64,000 nt of DNA from Mucilaginibacter ginsenosidivorans (GCF_007971025.1 NZ_CP042436.1:2418001-2482000), one strand, 5' to 3'; positions 39,076 through 48,595 are shown, counted from the stretch's first letter. Numbers and translations are program-made. The notes: generated from the sequence alone by a model not told the origin.

Positions 39076-40614
39076 ATGAGTTTATTCGTAAAAAAATCGA
39101 TCCAGCAACTGCTTTCAACTGCTGACGGAGAAAAGTCCCTGAAACGGACGCTTGGCTCGGGCAGTTTGATCGCCCTGGGCATCGGAGCCATTATCGGCGC
39201 GGGCCTTTTCGTAAGGACAGCCGCAGCAGCAGGTGGTTTCGCAGGTCCTGCCGTTACCATTTCATTTATTATTGCAGCCATCGGCTGCGCCTTCGCGGGT
39301 TTATGTTATGCGGAGTTTGCCTCCATTATTCCTATTGCGGGAAGTGCCTACACTTATGCTTATGCCACTATGGGCGAGATCATTGCCTGGGTTATTGGTT
39401 GGGCGCTGATACTGGAGTACGCACTTGGTGCCGCGACCGTGTCGATAAGCTGGAGCGAATATGCCAACCGGCTGCTTAGCGGTGGAGTCCCGGGGAAAGG
39501 GATACCTTATGAATGGTGCCACTCTCCAATGGAGTCGGCAATTATCAACGGCGTTAGTCACCACGGTATTATCAATTTGCCGGCCCTGGTTATCCTGCTG
39601 GCATTGTCCCTGTTGCTTATAAAAGGCACCCAGGAGTCAGCTATCGTTAATGCTATTATCGTGATACTGAAAGTAGCCATTGTATTAGTGTTTATAGCTA
39701 TCGGATGGGGATTTATACAGGCAAAAAATCATACGCCTTATCTTATTCCGGCTACCGCGCCGGCGGCGTTGCTGCCCGACGGTACGACATATTCCTATCT
39801 CGATTTCTTCCGGCATGGCTGGGGTGGTGTACTAAGAGGTGCGGGTATTGTGTTCTTCGCCTTTATTGGTTTTGACGCAGTGTCGACAGCTGCCCAGGAA
39901 GCTAAGAATCCAAAGAAAGATATGCCAATAGGTATCCTTGGTTCGTTGGTTATATGTACTGTTTTGTATATCTTATTTTCATGGGTGCTAACAGGCGTTG
40001 CCCCTTACCAGGACTTTATGCATGCAGGTAAGGAAGCTTCGGTAGCTTATGCTATAAGTACCTATATGATAGGCTACGGATGGTTGTCCACATTGGTAAC
40101 AGTAGCCATATTACTTGGCTTTTCGTCAGTAATACTAGTGATGCTGCTGGGCCAGTCGAGGGTGTTTTATACCATGTCGACAGATGGCTTGCTGCCAAAA
40201 GTATTCTCCGATCTTCACCCTAAATTCAGGACGCCTTACAAGAGTAATATGTTGTTATTCGTTTTTGTAGGTGCATTTGCAGCGTTCCTGCCCGAAACCG
40301 TCGCGGGAGACTTAACGTCGATAGGTACCCTGTTTGCGTTCGTGGTAGTATGCGTTGGCGTAATGGTACTACGGAAGAAAGATCCTAACCTTGTACGGCC
40401 TTTCAAAACACCACTTGTGCCACTTGTTCCTATTTTGGGTATTATCATTTGTGCGGCCATGATCCTAAGCTTACCAGGTAGGACACAATTAAGCGCCCTT
40501 GCATGGATGGTTGTAGGTTTATTGATTTATTTTAGCTACAGCAAGAAAAATAGTAAGCTTGGCAGTGCAGGCGATGCATTGCCTACCGCTTCTGATTTTG
40601 AGAAGTTGGGCTAA
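39076..40614 (+). CDS. APC family amino-acid permease (cationic amino acid transporter-like)
   Basis: A 512-residue transporter of the CAT type with 12-14 helices. The N-terminal block GSGSLIALGIGAIIGAGLFV and the later FFAFIGFDAVSTAAQEAKNP are diagnostic of the YfnA/CAT subfamily. The substrate is probably a cationic or broad-range amino acid. It follows the hppA terminator and has its own terminator. Confidence 0.85.
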   Translation: MSLFVKKSIQQLLSTADGEKSLKRTLGSGSLIALGIGAIIGAGLFVRTAAAAGGFAGPAVTISFIIAAIGCAFAGLCYAEFASIIPIAGSAYTYAYATMGEIIAWVIGWALILEYALGAATVSISWSEYANRLLSGGVPGKGIPYEWCHSPMESAIINGVSHHGIINLPALVILLALSLLLIKGTQESAIVNAIIVILKVAIVLVFIAIGWGFIQAKNHTPYLIPATAPAALLPDGTTYSYLDFFRHGWGGVLRGAGIVFFAFIGFDAVSTAAQEAKNPKKDMPIGILGSLVICTVLYILFSWVLTGVAPYQDFMHAGKEASVAYAISTYMIGYGWLSTLVTVAILLGFSSVILVMLLGQSRVFYTMSTDGLLPKVFSDLHPKFRTPYKSNMLLFVFVGAFAAFLPETVAGDLTSIGTLFAFVVVCVGVMVLRKKDPNLVRPFKTPLVPLVPILGIIICAAMILSLPGRTQLSALAWMVVGLLIYFSYSKKNSKLGSAGDALPTASDFEKLG

Positions 40615-40641
40615 CCTGCCCATTGCCCTTAACATAACAAA

Positions 40642-40672
40642 ACAGCCCCGGATCACTCCGGGGCTGTTTGCA
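40642..40672. terminator. Bidirectional terminator between permease and kinase genes
   Basis: A perfect 11-bp stem ACAGCCCCGGA / TCCGGGGCTGT with a TCAC loop. T-rich tracts follow on both strands, suiting two convergent genes. Confidence 0.88.
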
Positions 40673-40695
40673 TTGTGAACTGTTTATGAGGCAAA

Positions 40696-42453
40696 TTAGA
40701 TAGCAAATTTTATGGTAGTTACCGAGCCTAAACCCGGCCCTTCGCTGCTGATGTCGAAAGTGCCGGCGTGGCTCTCCACTATCGACCGGCAATTATAAAG
40801 ACCTAAGCCTGTGCCGCTCTTTTTGGTGGTAAACCCGCGTTGGAAGAATTTCTGGCTGGTTTCCTCATCAAATCCCTGCCCGTTGTCGGTAATCTTTAGT
40901 TCAATGTGTTTGTCGGCCGAATCCAACGAAATGGAAATACATTTGCCTTCGGCTTCCATGTTGATAGCTTCGAGGCTGTTCTTCATCACGTTTAGTATCA
41001 CCTGCATGAGCTTGGTATGATCGCCTTTGATCACGTGATTGCCAGCCTTGATATTAACGCTTAGTTTTACGCCCTTTTTCTCCATCGACGCCAGCAGCAT
41101 TGAGCGGCAATTGTCGAGCAGATCAACCAGGTTAACCGGTTTGCGTTCGTGCGATGCGCCATGGTTGCGTACCAGTTGGCGCTGTATGTTCAGTATTTCC
41201 TGTATGTGCGATACGATATGCAGCAATTCGCCTACCGAGGTGCTTATCTCTTTTTGATTCTCTGCCTGCGTTTTCGAGATACCATCCGTTATGGTGACTA
41301 AAGCATTCGCCTTATCCTCGCCAATGGCGTTACTCAAAAGCCCATGCTGGTTTTTCAGGAAAGCGTTGAGATTTTTCAATGCATCAAGGCTGTTCTTTTC
41401 GGTTGCGCGGTTTATCCTGTTCAGGTACGAACCAAAGCCCACCAGTGCGTTACCAATATCATGCAAAACTTCTGAAGCTATTTCGAATTTGCCCTGTGCA
41501 ATGGCCTTCTCAAGCTCCTGCTCTTTTTGCAGAAGTATCTGCCCGTTCAGCACTTTCAACTCATCCGATTGCGCATTAAGCTCCTCGTTAAGTTTCTTCA
41601 GCGCTTCCTCCGAGCGTTTCCTTTCAGTTATATCATGGCCGATGCCGAGTATGCGGTCTATCACGCCGGATTTGCCATAAACCGGCACCTTCGACGTAGA
41701 TAGCCAGCGTTCTTTACCGTCCTTGTCAAAAAAGAATTCCTCCTTGTTCAGTTGTGGCTTACCGCTCAGCACCTCCATATCGTTGCTATAACCCCTTTCC
41801 CCAATTTCGCCGGGAAAAAGTTCGATATCGTTCTTGCCGATCACGTCAGCTTCCGAATTTAGCCCAATGCAGGCTACATCAGCTTTGTTGGCAATTATTT
41901 TACGGCCTTCGGCATCTTTTACATAAATAGTGTCGGGCAAATTGTCTATCAGGGTGCGCAACAGTATCTTTTCACTTTGTATATCCGATTCAGCCTTTTT
42001 CTGGCCGGTTACGTCAACATTTGTTCCGATAAGGCTGGTTATCTTGCCGGTAGTTTCGTCTTTAAGCGAGCTTCCGCGCGAGCATATCCAAACCCAGCTT
42101 CCGTCAGCATGTTTCATCCGGAAGAAGCTCTCATACATCCCTATGGGATTGACCAGGTAATCGAAAAAGCAGCTTACAGCTTCCATCCGGTCCTCGGGGT
42201 GTATCAGTTCGGCCCAAACGCTATCCAGGTTTTTTCTTCCCGACAGGTCGTAATCGTTAATTTCCCTGCCAAGCATGGAAAAGTAAACACTGTTGCAATC
42301 CAGGAAATCGGCCTTTGGAAAATACTCCCATGCGCCCGTGTTTGACGATGAGATGAGCGCACGATACTTTTTTATCGTTTGTTCCAGCTCCTCCGCGGTA
42401 TGCTGAACCGTGCTTTTATCGGTACCTTCGCTCTTTAAAACAAAATCCATCAT
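40696..42453 (-). CDS. PAS-domain sensor histidine kinase
   Basis: A 585-residue soluble kinase without membrane helices. It has two PAS domains with PAC tails (about 25-155 and 160-280), a coiled coil (about 280-325), an atypical H-box EVLHDIGNALVGF with His331, and a complete HATPase domain (N box NVMKNSLEA, G1 DNGQG, G2 GTGLGLY). The H-box lacks the usual HExRTP and matches an HDIGN-type phosphoacceptor helix. It lies 21 bases downstream of a receiver-kinase gene, so the two form one signalling operon. PAS ligands are unknown; a cytoplasmic redox or small-molecule signal is inferred. Confidence 0.87.
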   Translation of the reverse strand: MMDFVLKSEGTDKSTVQHTAEELEQTIKKYRALISSSNTGAWEYFPKADFLDCNSVYFSMLGREINDYDLSGRKNLDSVWAELIHPEDRMEAVSCFFDYLVNPIGMYESFFRMKHADGSWVWICSRGSSLKDETTGKITSLIGTNVDVTGQKKAESDIQSEKILLRTLIDNLPDTIYVKDAEGRKIIANKADVACIGLNSEADVIGKNDIELFPGEIGERGYSNDMEVLSGKPQLNKEEFFFDKDGKERWLSTSKVPVYGKSGVIDRILGIGHDITERKRSEEALKKLNEELNAQSDELKVLNGQILLQKEQELEKAIAQGKFEIASEVLHDIGNALVGFGSYLNRINRATEKNSLDALKNLNAFLKNQHGLLSNAIGEDKANALVTITDGISKTQAENQKEISTSVGELLHIVSHIQEILNIQRQLVRNHGASHERKPVNLVDLLDNCRSMLLASMEKKGVKLSVNIKAGNHVIKGDHTKLMQVILNVMKNSLEAINMEAEGKCISISLDSADKHIELKITDNGQGFDEETSQKFFQRGFTTKKSGTGLGLYNCRSIVESHAGTFDISSEGPGLGSVTTIKFAI

Positions 42454-42474
42454 GGTATTTTCGGCTATTTTGGG

Positions 42475-44040
42475 TTAGGCTAATGGCAGGCTGATAGTAA
42501 ACACCGCACCCTTGTTGTTGCTTACCGCAATTTTACCGCCATGGGCGCTCACATACTGCTTTACTATGGCCAGGCCAAGGCCGGTACCGTTCTTCTTGTT
42601 TTTGGTGACGAACGGGTCGAAAAGGGTACCCATTATATCCTGCGGAATGCCCGGCCCGTTATCACAAATGGCCAGCATCAGGTTTTTTTCCTCAACCCAC
42701 CCCGAAATGTGTACAAACGGGTTTTGAACTTTATGATCAAACAGCACATCAGCCGCATTATTTACGAGGTTGCTTATCACCCTGCGCAATTTGCTTTCGT
42801 CGCCGGGCACTATCAGGCCGTCGGGCATGTAGGCCTGGATGGAGATGCAGCCGCATCCTTCAATACATTTAGCCTGGTCAATAGCCTCAAGCGTTATTTT
42901 ATTGATGTCGACAGGTTTCTTCTGTACAGGTATTTCTTTGATAAAATCTAAAAAGTCTTCAAATATATCCGATGCCTGCTCAGCCGACTGGTCTATCATG
43001 TCTATCAGGTCGTTTTCGGCGCCTTCCTCGCGCATCATATCCGTCATAAATTTGATGTTCTTGATAGGCGTCCGCAGGTCGTGCATCACCATACCGATAA
43101 CCTGGCCCACAGCGGATAGCTTTTCCTTCTGTATCAATTTGTCATTTAACTCTGCATTGCGGATAGCGTGTGCCGCGTTTTGTACAAACAGTTTCAGCAG
43201 GTACATTTTCTCCGTCTTCAGCTTTTCAACTTTCTGAAGCAGGGCGAAAACATAATAGTTCTCCATACGGGCAAGCACCAGCTCATCTAACTGGCAAACC
43301 TCGTCTTTCTCCAGGTCGGCAGCTTTTACACGGGCCGTAAGCTCGTCGATATTAATGCGCTCTTCAATAGCGCCAATGGATAATATTTTCTCGTAATTCA
43401 GGTCCTTATCCAGTTTGCCGATCAGGGCCATGGTGGTGTCCAGCGAACCGGCAAGCTGTTCCAGTATGTTTTTTAATAATGAATTTAGCTGATTTTTATT
43501 CAGGCCGATATTCGCTATCGACTCGATCAGTTTCTCCAAATTCCTAAGTTTGTTGTAATCGGTGCAGGCTTTGGTAGCCAGCTGTATAATTTCTTCGGGA
43601 GCGTATGGTTTGCAATGATAGCCCACATTCTGGCCGGCCTGGTCTACGATCTCGTCGATGGAGCGGTCGCTGTAGGCGGTAATAAAGATAATTTCAGCTT
43701 TGGCGTCAACTTTGCGTATCTCGATGGCGGTTTCCAGGCCGTTCCAGCCGGGCATGCGCATGTCCAGGAATATAACCGCATAAGGAGTGCCGTTCTCAAT
43801 GGCTTTCTGAACCTTTTTGAGGCCGTCCATGCCGTTTGAAGCTTTGTCGACGGTGAACACCGGAATGCTGGGAGTACGTGTCAGTAACAATGGTTTAGTA
43901 TTGCCAAACAACACATCGAAGGCATTGTCAATGTCTTCCTGTTCTTCGGACTGGTTGCGTGGTATCAGGATGTCTTCAATGTTATCCCTCACCATTTCCT
44001 CGTCATCAATAACCAAAACTGATGTATTAACTTCGTTCAT
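42475..44040 (-). CDS. Receiver-histidine kinase hybrid protein
   Basis: A 521-residue cytoplasmic protein. An N-terminal receiver domain (acid pair Asp12-Asp13, phosphoacceptor Asp93, Lys144 in CKPY) carries an insertion of roughly 40 residues between the acid pair and the second strand. A GAF-like segment (about 185-300), a HisKA helix with His320 in MVMHDLRTP and a HATPase domain (NLVNNAADV, DNGPGIP, GTGLGL) follow. No DNA-binding output exists. It is the first gene of the operon with the PAS kinase, so a phosphorelay within the pair is likely. Confidence 0.87.
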   Translation of the reverse strand: MNEVNTSVLVIDDEEMVRDNIEDILIPRNQSEEQEDIDNAFDVLFGNTKPLLLTRTPSIPVFTVDKASNGMDGLKKVQKAIENGTPYAVIFLDMRMPGWNGLETAIEIRKVDAKAEIIFITAYSDRSIDEIVDQAGQNVGYHCKPYAPEEIIQLATKACTDYNKLRNLEKLIESIANIGLNKNQLNSLLKNILEQLAGSLDTTMALIGKLDKDLNYEKILSIGAIEERINIDELTARVKAADLEKDEVCQLDELVLARMENYYVFALLQKVEKLKTEKMYLLKLFVQNAAHAIRNAELNDKLIQKEKLSAVGQVIGMVMHDLRTPIKNIKFMTDMMREEGAENDLIDMIDQSAEQASDIFEDFLDFIKEIPVQKKPVDINKITLEAIDQAKCIEGCGCISIQAYMPDGLIVPGDESKLRRVISNLVNNAADVLFDHKVQNPFVHISGWVEEKNLMLAICDNGPGIPQDIMGTLFDPFVTKNKKNGTGLGLAIVKQYVSAHGGKIAVSNNKGAVFTISLPLA

Positions 44041-44241
44041 TTTTTGATATATAATTGCTTTAGATTCAGCTACTTTTACGCGAATACTTATATTAGGTTA
44101 TAGCGGCCCGGTAAAATTTTATAATATTAAACACGTTATAGGCCTGGCGATGTGCTGATGCCACTTTTTTTATTGCCATGGCGGGCGTTGTGCGGGCAAA
44201 CACCTAATATTACCGTTTTTAATTTTTTGTGAATATTATTT

Positions 44242-45411
44242 ATGCGGGGAAATAAAAACCTGTGGGTATTAGTACTTATTTGTGTCATCAATTCGCTGGG
44301 ATTTGGCCTTATCGTTCCGCTGATATACCAATACGGCAAGGAATTCGGCCTAACCAAGCAAACCCTCGGGCTGCTTACCGCTTCGTTTTCCATTGCACAA
44401 TTTTTTGCCACACCGCTGCTGGGCGCGCTTTCCGATAAGTTTGGCCGCAAGCCTATTCTCGTTATCAGTTTGGCGGGCACGTTTGTATCCTTCATTTTGT
44501 TTGCCGAGGCCCGAAGCATGCTGATGTTGTTCGCGTCGCGTATACTGGATGGTCTTACAGGGGGTAATATATCCGTGGCACAAGCCATGGTGTCCGATAG
44601 TTCAACGCCTGAAAATCGTTCGAAAAACTTTGGTATCCTGGGCTCGGCTTTTGCATTCGGTTTTATTATAGGGCCCGCTATTGGCGGATTGTTGAGTAAA
44701 TTCGGGTTGCAGGTGCCCTTTTTCTTCGCGGCGGGGGTATCGTTGCTGGGAGTGTTGTGTTCCATATTCTTTTTACAGGAAACCAACGGCGAAGGCAAGA
44801 AAAGTGCGGAAACCCCGCATTATCTCGAAATATTTAAATCGCTTGCTACCATCATGACCAAGCCTATTGTCGGCACGGCTATTTTTACCGGGTTTTTGCT
44901 CACCATGGCGCAATTTACCATGGTTATAGGTTTCCAGGTTTTCAGCATCGATGTGCTGAAGGTAGATACTACCACGCTCGGCTGGTTCTTTGCGGCCTTT
45001 AGTATTGTTGGCATCGTCGCGCAGCTTAGTATTTCGGCAGTAACCAGGGCCTTAAAATCAAAAACATTGATCCTGTTTATTTCAACGCTGTTTTGTGCTG
45101 TCGCGATGTTGCTTGCCGGTTTTGCAACGGGTTTTCTCATCTTCGGAGCTTGCCTTACGGTATACGGACTGTTCAACGGCTTGCGAAACCCTATGCTTAA
45201 TGCCATTATTGCCGAAAACAATTCACGGTCGGAGCAGGGGAGGGTATTGGGGATCAACCAGTCGTATGTGTCGTTAGGGCAGATATTGGGCCCGATCGGC
45301 GCGGGTTTTATCGGCGCATTGTCAGTTCATGCAATATTCTTCCTGTCAGCATTTTATATTTTAATAGCTTTGTTGTTTAGTATGCGCCTGCGCAAAAAAC
45401 AACAAGATTAA
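44242..45411 (+). CDS. MFS transporter (TCR/Tet-like)
   Basis: A 389-residue major facilitator with 12 predicted helices. Motif A is LSDKFGRKP near residue 74 and motif C-like sequence is GFIIGPAIGG near residue 144, as in the drug:H+ antiporter-1 / TetA-like group. An efflux role is likely; no resistance claim can be made. MarC follows five bases downstream. Confidence 0.82.
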   Translation: MRGNKNLWVLVLICVINSLGFGLIVPLIYQYGKEFGLTKQTLGLLTASFSIAQFFATPLLGALSDKFGRKPILVISLAGTFVSFILFAEARSMLMLFASRILDGLTGGNISVAQAMVSDSSTPENRSKNFGILGSAFAFGFIIGPAIGGLLSKFGLQVPFFFAAGVSLLGVLCSIFFLQETNGEGKKSAETPHYLEIFKSLATIMTKPIVGTAIFTGFLLTMAQFTMVIGFQVFSIDVLKVDTTTLGWFFAAFSIVGIVAQLSISAVTRALKSKTLILFISTLFCAVAMLLAGFATGFLIFGACLTVYGLFNGLRNPMLNAIIAENNSRSEQGRVLGINQSYVSLGQILGPIGAGFIGALSVHAIFFLSAFYILIALLFSMRLRKKQQD

Positions 45412-45416
45412 AAGCG

Positions 45417-45989
45417 ATGGATATATTCAACATTAAGGAGATCATTTCGGTAACGATGATCCTTTTTGCCATTATCGACATTATGGGCGCCATTCCCGTG
45501 ATCATCGAGCTGCGCCAAAAGGCCGGGCACATTCAATCCGAAAAAGCGTCGGTTGCCGTATTGATACTCATGGTAGGTTTCCTGTATGCGGGCAATGGTT
45601 TGCTTAGCCTTATTGGTATCGATATAGCGTCTTTTGCTATAGCCGGTTCGCTGGTGATATTTTTTATTGCGATGGAAATGATACTGGGCATCAAATTTTT
45701 TAAAGAAGACGACGTGCCCGATACCGTATCCATTGTACCGCTGGCCTTTCCGCTTATAGCCGGCGCCGGAACCATGACCACCCTGCTTTCACTCAAATCA
45801 CAATACCAAACACAGAATATCATTGTGGGTATTGTGCTGAACACACTGTTTGTTTACCTGGTATTAAAGAATGTAAAATGGCTGGAGAAGCTACTCGGCA
45901 AAACCGGTGTCAGCATCCTGCGAAAAGCGTTCGGGGTGATACTGCTGGCCATAGCTATCAAGCTGTTCAGGAGTAATACGCATCTTTAA
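45417..45989 (+). CDS. MarC family membrane protein
   Basis: A 190-residue integral membrane protein with six predicted helices. FAIIDIMGAIPVII near residue 17 and FPLIAGAGTMTTLLSL near residue 110 are MarC-family blocks. The function is unknown, and the family is no longer thought to confer antibiotic resistance. It is co-transcribed with the MFS gene. Confidence 0.85.
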   Translation: MDIFNIKEIISVTMILFAIIDIMGAIPVIIELRQKAGHIQSEKASVAVLILMVGFLYAGNGLLSLIGIDIASFAIAGSLVIFFIAMEMILGIKFFKEDDVPDTVSIVPLAFPLIAGAGTMTTLLSLKSQYQTQNIIVGIVLNTLFVYLVLKNVKWLEKLLGKTGVSILRKAFGVILLAIAIKLFRSNTHL

Positions 45990-46152
45990 TGTGCTGATTC
46001 CAGATGTGCGGATGTGCAAATAAAGTATCTCTGCCGGGGGGTATTTAGAGGGGGCCGCTTGTCAACCAAACAACTACAGATATTTCATAAACCCGTCTAT
46101 AGTTCTGCGGCTTCCTATTCAACAACTTTGATCTGTTAACACCAAACAGGTC

Positions 46153-46389
46153 ATGAAAAAGACAATAGAAGTTTATCATTTATATTGCATAAATATGCAA
46201 TGCCCCTATTCGGTTTTCCAATTAATGGTTGAGACCCGCCTGCCGGAGACGACAGAAAATTTGCTTACCCGCCATACTTGTAATTGCTGCGGCAGGCCCC
46301 TGGTATCAACCCTGGATATGAAAAGCAGAAGCCTGGTTACTGAAACCAAATCCAGGATGCTGTATTACCCGGCTTACGCTAATAATTGA
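46153..46389 (+). CDS. Small Cys-rich protein, putative zinc-binding
   Basis: A 78-residue protein with cysteines in YCINMQCPY (residues 12-19) and HTCNCCGRP (about 47-55), a zinc-ribbon-like spacing. There is no signal peptide or membrane helix. I do not recognise a family. It stands alone between MarC and a palindromic repeat. Confidence 0.55.
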   Translation: MKKTIEVYHLYCINMQCPYSVFQLMVETRLPETTENLLTRHTCNCCGRPLVSTLDMKSRSLVTETKSRMLYYPAYANN

Positions 46390-46443
46390 TTCGCCGTGCT
46401 GTATCGTCTGTAAAGCCCGATAAAGCAAAGGAATTATATGTTC

Positions 46444-46529
46444 TGTCATTTCGACGAGGGAAACGAGGAGAAATCTTACTCGCCCTGCTTGTCGCCCGTA
46501 TAAGATTTCTCACTTCGTTCGAAATGACA
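46444..46529. repeat. 86-base palindromic MITE-like repeat
   Basis: Exact 11-base inverted ends (TGTCATTTCGA / TCGAAATGACA) and exact internal arms (GAGAAATCTTA at 46468-46478 with TAAGATTTCTC at 46501-46511). It has no coding content and matches a common Bacteroidota intergenic palindrome type. Confidence 0.75.
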
Positions 46530-46546
46530 TGGCGGAATAACGAAGA

Positions 46547-47011
46547 TCACACCCCACCCATATCTCTGTAAAACTTCCTGATGATGCTGATCTGCCCGCG
46601 ATGGTATATTTCGTCCTCCACCATATGATATAAAACCCAGGCCAGGTTGCAGCCGGTTTCGGCATCGTAATCGTTTATCCGGCGGGTAAGGTCGTCGTGC
46701 GTAACGTTAGCTAATGAAGCAAGCATCATTTCCCGCGACCGGCTAAGTTCGGCTACATAATGTTCAACAGCTTGCCCGGTTATCAGTTGCGGCAGGTATT
46801 TGCCCATATCCATTGCAGGCAGCCATTTTTGGGTTTCCTCGTCCGTTAACTTTCGCCCCTCCACAAACTCCACCCGAAAATAATTCTCAATAGCTACCAT
46901 GTGCGAGAGCAAAGCGCCAATAGTGTTCCACCCTGTTTTATATTGCCAGTGCAGTTCGGCCACCGTTAAGTTTTTGAGCGACAGGATGGTGGTAAGCCGG
47001 GCATCCTGCAA
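46547..47011 (-). CDS. DinB family protein with a damaged or non-canonical start
   Basis: A DinB-like four-helix protein with candidate metal-binding His residues in LLSHMVAIE and DEIYHRGQISII. The first usual start codon in frame is the TTG at 47011. Protein-like sequence continues upstream (KLSDHSLDYLQGIL and further) to codon ATA at 47081-47083, where an ATG would give a natural 178-residue protein beginning MLKRSFHIQFGK. An in-frame stop lies two codons before. The gene therefore uses a rare start, or its ATG has mutated. Confidence 0.7.
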   Translation of the reverse strand: MQDARLTTILSLKNLTVAELHWQYKTGWNTIGALLSHMVAIENYFRVEFVEGRKLTDEETQKWLPAMDMGKYLPQLITGQAVEHYVAELSRSREMMLASLANVTHDDLTRRINDYDAETGCNLAWVLYHMVEDEIYHRGQISIIRKFYRDMGGV

Positions 47012-47219
47012 TATCCCCTGTAAATAATCCAGCGAGTGGTCGGATAGCTTACCGAATTGGATATGGAAGGATCGTTTTAATATGACTCAAAATAAATATA
47101 TCAATTTGGCTTGGCAAAATTGATGTTCGCTTTTACAGGATACCAGAAATAACAACGGGAATAGCTATATTGGCGATAGATTTAACAAGATCGCTTATTC
47201 CTTTTCAGGCAGCCTAAAA

Positions 47220-47393
47220 ATGGTTCTCTTATTATTCGGTATACCACTTGCAATATCTCTTCTTTCTTCAACTGTGTTGTACAGAAAATTTGAGGAAGCC
47301 GGGCACAGTAATGCAAGGGTGGCAAGTATCTGGATCTTTATCGGTGGATTCATTGTTATGTTTTTTGTAATGCTTTTTTTGATCGTATTATGA
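47220..47393 (+). CDS. Small two-helix membrane protein (tandem family member 1)
   Basis: A 57-residue protein: first membrane helix MVLLLFGIPLAISLLSSTVL, linker YRKFEEAGHSNARVAS, second helix WIFIGGFIVMFFVMLFLIVL. It is the first of three consecutive genes with the same plan. Function unknown. Confidence 0.6.
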   Translation: MVLLLFGIPLAISLLSSTVLYRKFEEAGHSNARVASIWIFIGGFIVMFFVMLFLIVL

Positions 47394-47468
47394 TATTCCC
47401 AATCCCGCCTTTTGGGGTTGTTTGCCAATTAATTCACTATCTTAGTTTTGCATAATAAATAAAACCCT

Positions 47469-47675
47469 ATGCCTGATGCAGTTTTGCTTGGCTTGCTATT
47501 CGGTATACCGTTAGCGGGCTCATCTTTGGTGTGTTACTTTTTGTATAAAAGGTTAATAAGGGTCGGCAATAAGTCGCCGCGATTGATCAGTATCCTGGTA
47601 TTTGCAGGCTGTTACGTCCTCATTTTTGCTGCCATTTTTATTATTATTCTCAACAGCATCAGGCTGGAAAGATGA
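47469..47675 (+). CDS. Small two-helix membrane protein (tandem family member 2)
   Basis: A 68-residue protein: helix 1 about residues 5-24, linker YKRLIRVGNKSPRLIS, helix 2 about 40-62, ending NSIRLER. The linker and tail match the neighbouring copies. It may have arisen by tandem duplication. Function unknown; a membrane-associated regulator is one possibility. Confidence 0.65.
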   Translation: MPDAVLLGLLFGIPLAGSSLVCYFLYKRLIRVGNKSPRLISILVFAGCYVLIFAAIFIIILNSIRLER

Positions 47676-47730
47676 AAGCGATCGATATTAAAATGTTATT
47701 TCTTTCGTTTTAATGAGCAAAAAAAGATAA

Positions 47731-47934
47731 ATGCTTGGATTTATTATCCTTATGATGTTTGCGGTATCAATAGGTGGTGCTGCCTTTGTATCCGGTATAG
47801 TTTATAATAGATTGGTAGAAACGGGCAATAAATATCCTAAGACCATTAACGCAATTGTATTCATCGGCAGCTTTGCGGTCATATTTCTGGCGATTTTAAT
47901 CATCATTGGTAATAACTTCAGGATAGAGCGATAG
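47731..47934 (+). CDS. Small two-helix membrane protein (tandem family member 3)
   Basis: A 67-residue protein: helix 1 about residues 2-24, linker YNRLVETGNKYPKTIN, helix 2 about 40-60, ending NNFRIER. It is closest to member 2 (shared linker YxRLxxxGNKxP and tail FR/IRxER). Its end overlaps the stop of the convergent DUF2306 gene by 17 bases. Confidence 0.65.
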   Translation: MLGFIILMMFAVSIGGAAFVSGIVYNRLVETGNKYPKTINAIVFIGSFAVIFLAILIIIGNNFRIER

Positions 47935-48574
47935 CCTTTTTATTGGCTGCTCTCTTCCTTCGTATCAACCATTCGGCCAGCAACAAATTCGGCACAAAAC
48001 CCATCCACGCATCTATCATGTAAAGATGCAGGGGATCGACGTAAACAAAACCTAAAATAATAATTTTCCAAGTCCGCAGCGTTACTGCCGAAAGGGTGAG
48101 TGCGTAGCTTCGTATCATGTATTCCTTATGCGCTTTGATGTTTTTGCGCCTCACTTCGGCTACAGCTTTGTAGGTGAACCAGAACCACAGGCAATCCAGA
48201 ACAAGAAAGGCGGTTTTGCCCGGCAGCTGCCCGTTGGCATAAATAGCCATGATGAAAGCAGCCGGAAAATTGATGAACAGGATATCATAAGCATATATTT
48301 TGCCCATTATTTTGTGGACACGGCGGTGTTCCTTCAGGATAAAACTGGAGAACTGTGTTAAGCCCGCCAGCAGGGCGAATATTACCGAGAATACGTGTGT
48401 ATAAAAAGCGATCTTCCAGGGAATGATGTGGATGTAATCCTGTTTGAATTTGAGGAAGCCGATATTATCCTGCATCGGGATGTAACGCACAATGCCCAGC
48501 AGCATTAAAAATGTCGCGACGCACAAAACCAGGTATATGCCGGTGGTTTTGAAAATGTACTTTGCGGTTTCCAA
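47918..48574 (-). CDS. DUF2306 membrane protein
   Basis: A 218-residue inner-membrane protein with about six helices. Family features include HRRVHKIMGKIYAYDI near residue 84 and AHKEYMIRSYALTLSAVTLR near residue 146, with conserved His residues. Function unknown; related to heme-binding-like membrane families by character only. Confidence 0.75.
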   Translation of the reverse strand: METAKYIFKTTGIYLVLCVATFLMLLGIVRYIPMQDNIGFLKFKQDYIHIIPWKIAFYTHVFSVIFALLAGLTQFSSFILKEHRRVHKIMGKIYAYDILFINFPAAFIMAIYANGQLPGKTAFLVLDCLWFWFTYKAVAEVRRKNIKAHKEYMIRSYALTLSAVTLRTWKIIILGFVYVDPLHLYMIDAWMGFVPNLLLAEWLIRRKRAANKKAIALS

Positions 48575-48595
48575 ATCTTAGTTCAGGCTTCTCAT

